7,081 nt of DNA, taken from assembly GCA_021788685.1 (NCBI GenBank), contig JAJYKH010000139.1, forward strand, positions 1 to 7,081, given 5' to 3'. The translations under genes were made by a program, and so were the position numbers. Position 1 is the stretch's first letter. Each line of letters begins with the position of its first letter. The notes beneath the pieces are model-generated. The model was not told the DNA's origin and searched no databases. It was given only the letters and a program-made list of their open reading frames with translations. Of the stretch, positions 5,453 through 7,081 are shown one piece after another. Source of the DNA: Deltaproteobacteria bacterium (GTDB taxonomy: Bacteria > Desulfobacterota > Desulfobulbia > Desulfobulbales > UBA5123).

Positions 5453-5481
5453 TTGAGAAAGGGGCCGCTCTCTGTTACAGT
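5453..5481 (+). promoter_or_regulatory. Sigma-70-type promoter for gltA
   Basis: TTGAGA (5453-5458, five of six matches) is separated by 17 bases from TACAGT (5476-5481, four of six). Transcription would start near 5488, leaving a 5' leader of about 66 bases. The leader holds a short dyad ccagg/cctgg (5512-5516, 5521-5525) and ends in AAAGGGA 8 bases before the gltA ATG. Confidence 0.5.
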
Positions 5482-5553
5482 GGGTTGCCGGATGGCACAT
5501 AACCGGCGGCTCCAGGCCTGCCTGGATTCATTTGTCCGAAAGGGATTTGACCT

Positions 5554-6870
5554 ATGCTCGAAAAGCATTTCAGCGGCGAAAAAGCCACCCTCACCCTCGA
5601 CGGCACGACATACGAGCTGCCGGTCATCATCGGTACCGAGGGGGAGAAGGCGGTGGACATCCGCGCCCTGCGGTCCACGACCGGCTACATCACCATGGAC
5701 AGCGGTTTCATGAACACCGGTTCCTGCAGCAGCGCCATCACCTTTCTCGACGGGGAGCAAGGCATCTTGAGCTACCGGGGATACGGCATCGAGGACCTGG
5801 CCGAGAGCTGCTCGTTTGTCGAGGTGGCCTATCTGCTCGTGCACGGCAATCTGCCCACCCCAAAGGAGCTGGGCAGCTTCAGCCGGATGCTCGGGGAGTT
5901 CGCGATGCTCCACGAGAACATGATCCACTTCTTCGACGGCTTCCCGCCCAACGCGGCGCCCATGGCCATTCTCTCCTCCATGGTCAATTCCCTCTCCAGC
6001 TTTTACCCGGAGATGACCAACAATCCCCTGGAGAACATCGACCTGATGGCCGCCCGCCTCATCTCCAAGGTGCGAACCATCGCCGCCTTCTCCTACAAGA
6101 AGTCCATGGGCCATCCCCTGGTCTACCCGCGCCACGATCTGTCCTACTGCGCCAACTTCCTGAACATGATGTTCGATTCGCCGGTGCGGCCGTACGAGGT
6201 CAACGACGTGGTGGTGGCGGTCCTCAACAAGCTGCTTATCCTGCACGGCGACCACGAGCAGAACTGCTCCACCTCCACGGTGCGGCTGGTGGGCAGCGCC
6301 CGGGTCAACCTCTACGCCTGCATTTCCGCGGGCATCAGCGCCCTGTGGGGGCCGCTGCACGGCGGCGCCAACCAGGCCGTGGTGGAAATGCTCGAACGGA
6401 TCCACCGGGAAGGGGGGGATTACCGCCGCTGCATCGCCCGGGCCAAAGACCCCAAGGACCCGTTCCGGCTGGTGGGGTTCGGCCACCGGGTTTACAAGAC
6501 CCACGACCCGCGCTCCCGGATCATCAAGAAGGCCTGCGACGACGTGCTCGCCGCCCTGCGGATCGACGACCCCCTGCTTCACATTGCCAAGGAGATCGAG
6601 GAAGCGGTCCTGAAGGACGAGTACTTCGTCGAGCGCCATCTCTATCCCAACGTGGATTTTTACAGCGGCATCATCTACCGGGCGATCGGCATCCCCACCG
6701 ACATGTTCACGGTGATGTTCGCTCTGGGGCGCCTGCCGGGGTGGATCGCCCACTGGAAAGAGATGTGGGACGACCCCAACTGGCGGATCGGCCGGCCACG
6801 ACAGATCTACGTCGGCCCCCGTCGGCGCCCCTTCGTGCCGCTGAAGGAGCGGACGCTCGAAAACGTGTGA
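5554..6870 (+). CDS. gltA: Citrate synthase, type II (GltA)
   Basis: This 438-residue protein is full-length for the hexameric type II family. It condenses oxaloacetate with acetyl-CoA to citrate, the entry step of the TCA cycle, in the cytoplasm. The N-terminal beta domain (about 1-55) is the type II hallmark. Signature blocks are ITFLDGEQGILSYRGYGIE (62-80), YPRHDLSYCANFLNMMF (191-207), HGDHEQNCSTSTVR (231-244), LWGPLHGGAN (264-273), GFGHRVYKTHDPR (308-320), YPNVDFYSGI (364-373) and RPRQIYVG (414-421). The catalytic triad corresponds to His269, His311 and Asp368. Arg168 and Lys172 in RLISK match the E. coli residues linked to NADH inhibition, but the reactive E. coli Cys206 is Val211 here, so allosteric control may be only partly shared. 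The ATG at 5554 follows AAAGGGA. The gene is monocistronic as far as visible: its own promoter precedes it and an intrinsic terminator follows. Confidence 0.97.
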   Translation: MLEKHFSGEKATLTLDGTTYELPVIIGTEGEKAVDIRALRSTTGYITMDSGFMNTGSCSSAITFLDGEQGILSYRGYGIEDLAESCSFVEVAYLLVHGNLPTPKELGSFSRMLGEFAMLHENMIHFFDGFPPNAAPMAILSSMVNSLSSFYPEMTNNPLENIDLMAARLISKVRTIAAFSYKKSMGHPLVYPRHDLSYCANFLNMMFDSPVRPYEVNDVVVAVLNKLLILHGDHEQNCSTSTVRLVGSARVNLYACISAGISALWGPLHGGANQAVVEMLERIHREGGDYRRCIARAKDPKDPFRLVGFGHRVYKTHDPRSRIIKKACDDVLAALRIDDPLLHIAKEIEEAVLKDEYFVERHLYPNVDFYSGIIYRAIGIPTDMFTVMFALGRLPGWIAHWKEMWDDPNWRIGRPRQIYVGPRRRPFVPLKERTLENV

Positions 6871-6876
6871 TCCTCC

Positions 6877-6901
6877 GGGCCTGCCGAGGCCAGGCAGGCC
6901 C
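6877..6901 (+). repeat. Short GC-rich hairpin directly after gltA
   Basis: gggcctgcc (6877-6885) is perfectly complementary to ggcaggccc (6893-6901), with a 7-base loop. It begins 6 bases after the gltA stop codon. No T-run follows, so it is more likely an mRNA 3'-end stabiliser than a terminator. Confidence 0.5.
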
Positions 6902-6937
6902 CCGCCCTTCCCGCCGCCCTCGAAAATCGCCTCTTTT

Positions 6938-6983
6938 CCGCCCAGCCCTGGCCGATCCATGGTGCAGGGGCTGGCGGGTTTTT
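6938..6983 (+). terminator. Intrinsic terminator of gltA
   Basis: A 12-bp GC-rich stem forms between 6938-6950 and 6965-6977, with one single-base bulge on each side (C6943 and G6967) and a 14-base loop. It is followed at once by G and five T residues (6979-6983). This is the classic rho-independent layout, 68 bases after the stop codon. Confidence 0.75.
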
Positions 6984-6990
6984 CCAATGC

Positions 6991-7021
6991 CATCCCGGGG
7001 CCGGAGGGCGGCCCCGGGATG
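6991..7021. repeat. Perfect 12-bp palindrome past the gltA terminator
   Basis: catcccggggcc (6991-7002) is exactly complementary to ggccccgggatg (7010-7021) around the loop ggagggc. It lacks a T-run on either strand. It sits 7 bases after the terminator and ahead of whatever gene lies beyond the window, so it could be an operator, a second hairpin, or part of the next gene's leader. The remaining bases to 7081 hold no gene that I can support. Confidence 0.55.
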
Positions 7022-7081
7022 CTGAAGCCTGTTGACGATTCAATGGGGCTGTGTTACTTGACTCCTTTCAGGTCAGGCCCG

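Noticed and set aside
5425..6993. Long minus-strand open frame (522 codons) across gltA
   Set aside because: It is antisense to a clear citrate synthase, ignores its terminator, and its translation is Gly/His/Val-rich low-complexity typical of GC-rich shadow frames.
7032..7060. TTGACG with TACTTG 17 bases on, as a promoter for the next gene
   Set aside because: The -10 matches only two of six bases and the downstream gene is not visible.

Overview
The window is GC-rich and gene-dense, and it reads like a bacterial chromosome. Gene content (type II citrate synthase, CusA-type metal efflux, a rhomboid protease with a cytoplasmic N-terminal domain) and two kinds of dispersed intergenic repeat suggest a Desulfuromonadia/Geobacter-like member of Desulfobacterota. 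That placement is an inference from style and protein flavour; no taxonomic marker gene is present.

Layout from left to right. Bases 1-594 hold the 3' end of a CusA/CzcA-family RND metal efflux pump. It is followed on the same strand by a small secreted Met/His-rich protein (652-1170), probably a periplasmic metal-binding partner. A palindromic element built of 7-bp units (1184-1278) separates it from the convergent ribF gene (1283-2260, minus strand), which encodes bifunctional riboflavin kinase/FAD synthetase. A tRNA-Leu(CAG) gene with encoded CCA (2364-2450) is divergent from ribF and has its own promoter. After a non-coding stretch of about 300 bases comes a rhomboid intramembrane protease (2751-3638, plus strand).

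The 343 bases after the rhomboid hold a second heptamer-repeat copy, an open but startless coding-like stretch, and a second repeat family that runs up to the stop codon of the next gene. That gene, a zinc-ribbon protein of unknown function (3982-4653), and thiE (4658-5350, thiamine phosphate synthase) form a two-gene minus-strand operon with a 4-base gap. A divergent promoter region of about 200 bases leads to gltA (5554-6870), which ends in a clear intrinsic terminator (6938-6983) followed by a perfect 12-bp palindrome (6991-7021).

Functionally this is a mix of metal efflux, housekeeping cofactor synthesis (FAD, thiamine), central carbon metabolism and one membrane protease. I see no defence system, transposase, integrase or CRISPR array, and no convincing new multi-gene system. 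The less described material is the heptamer palindrome family, the second intergenic repeat family, the Met/His-rich protein next to the efflux pump, and the zinc-ribbon gene coupled to thiE.
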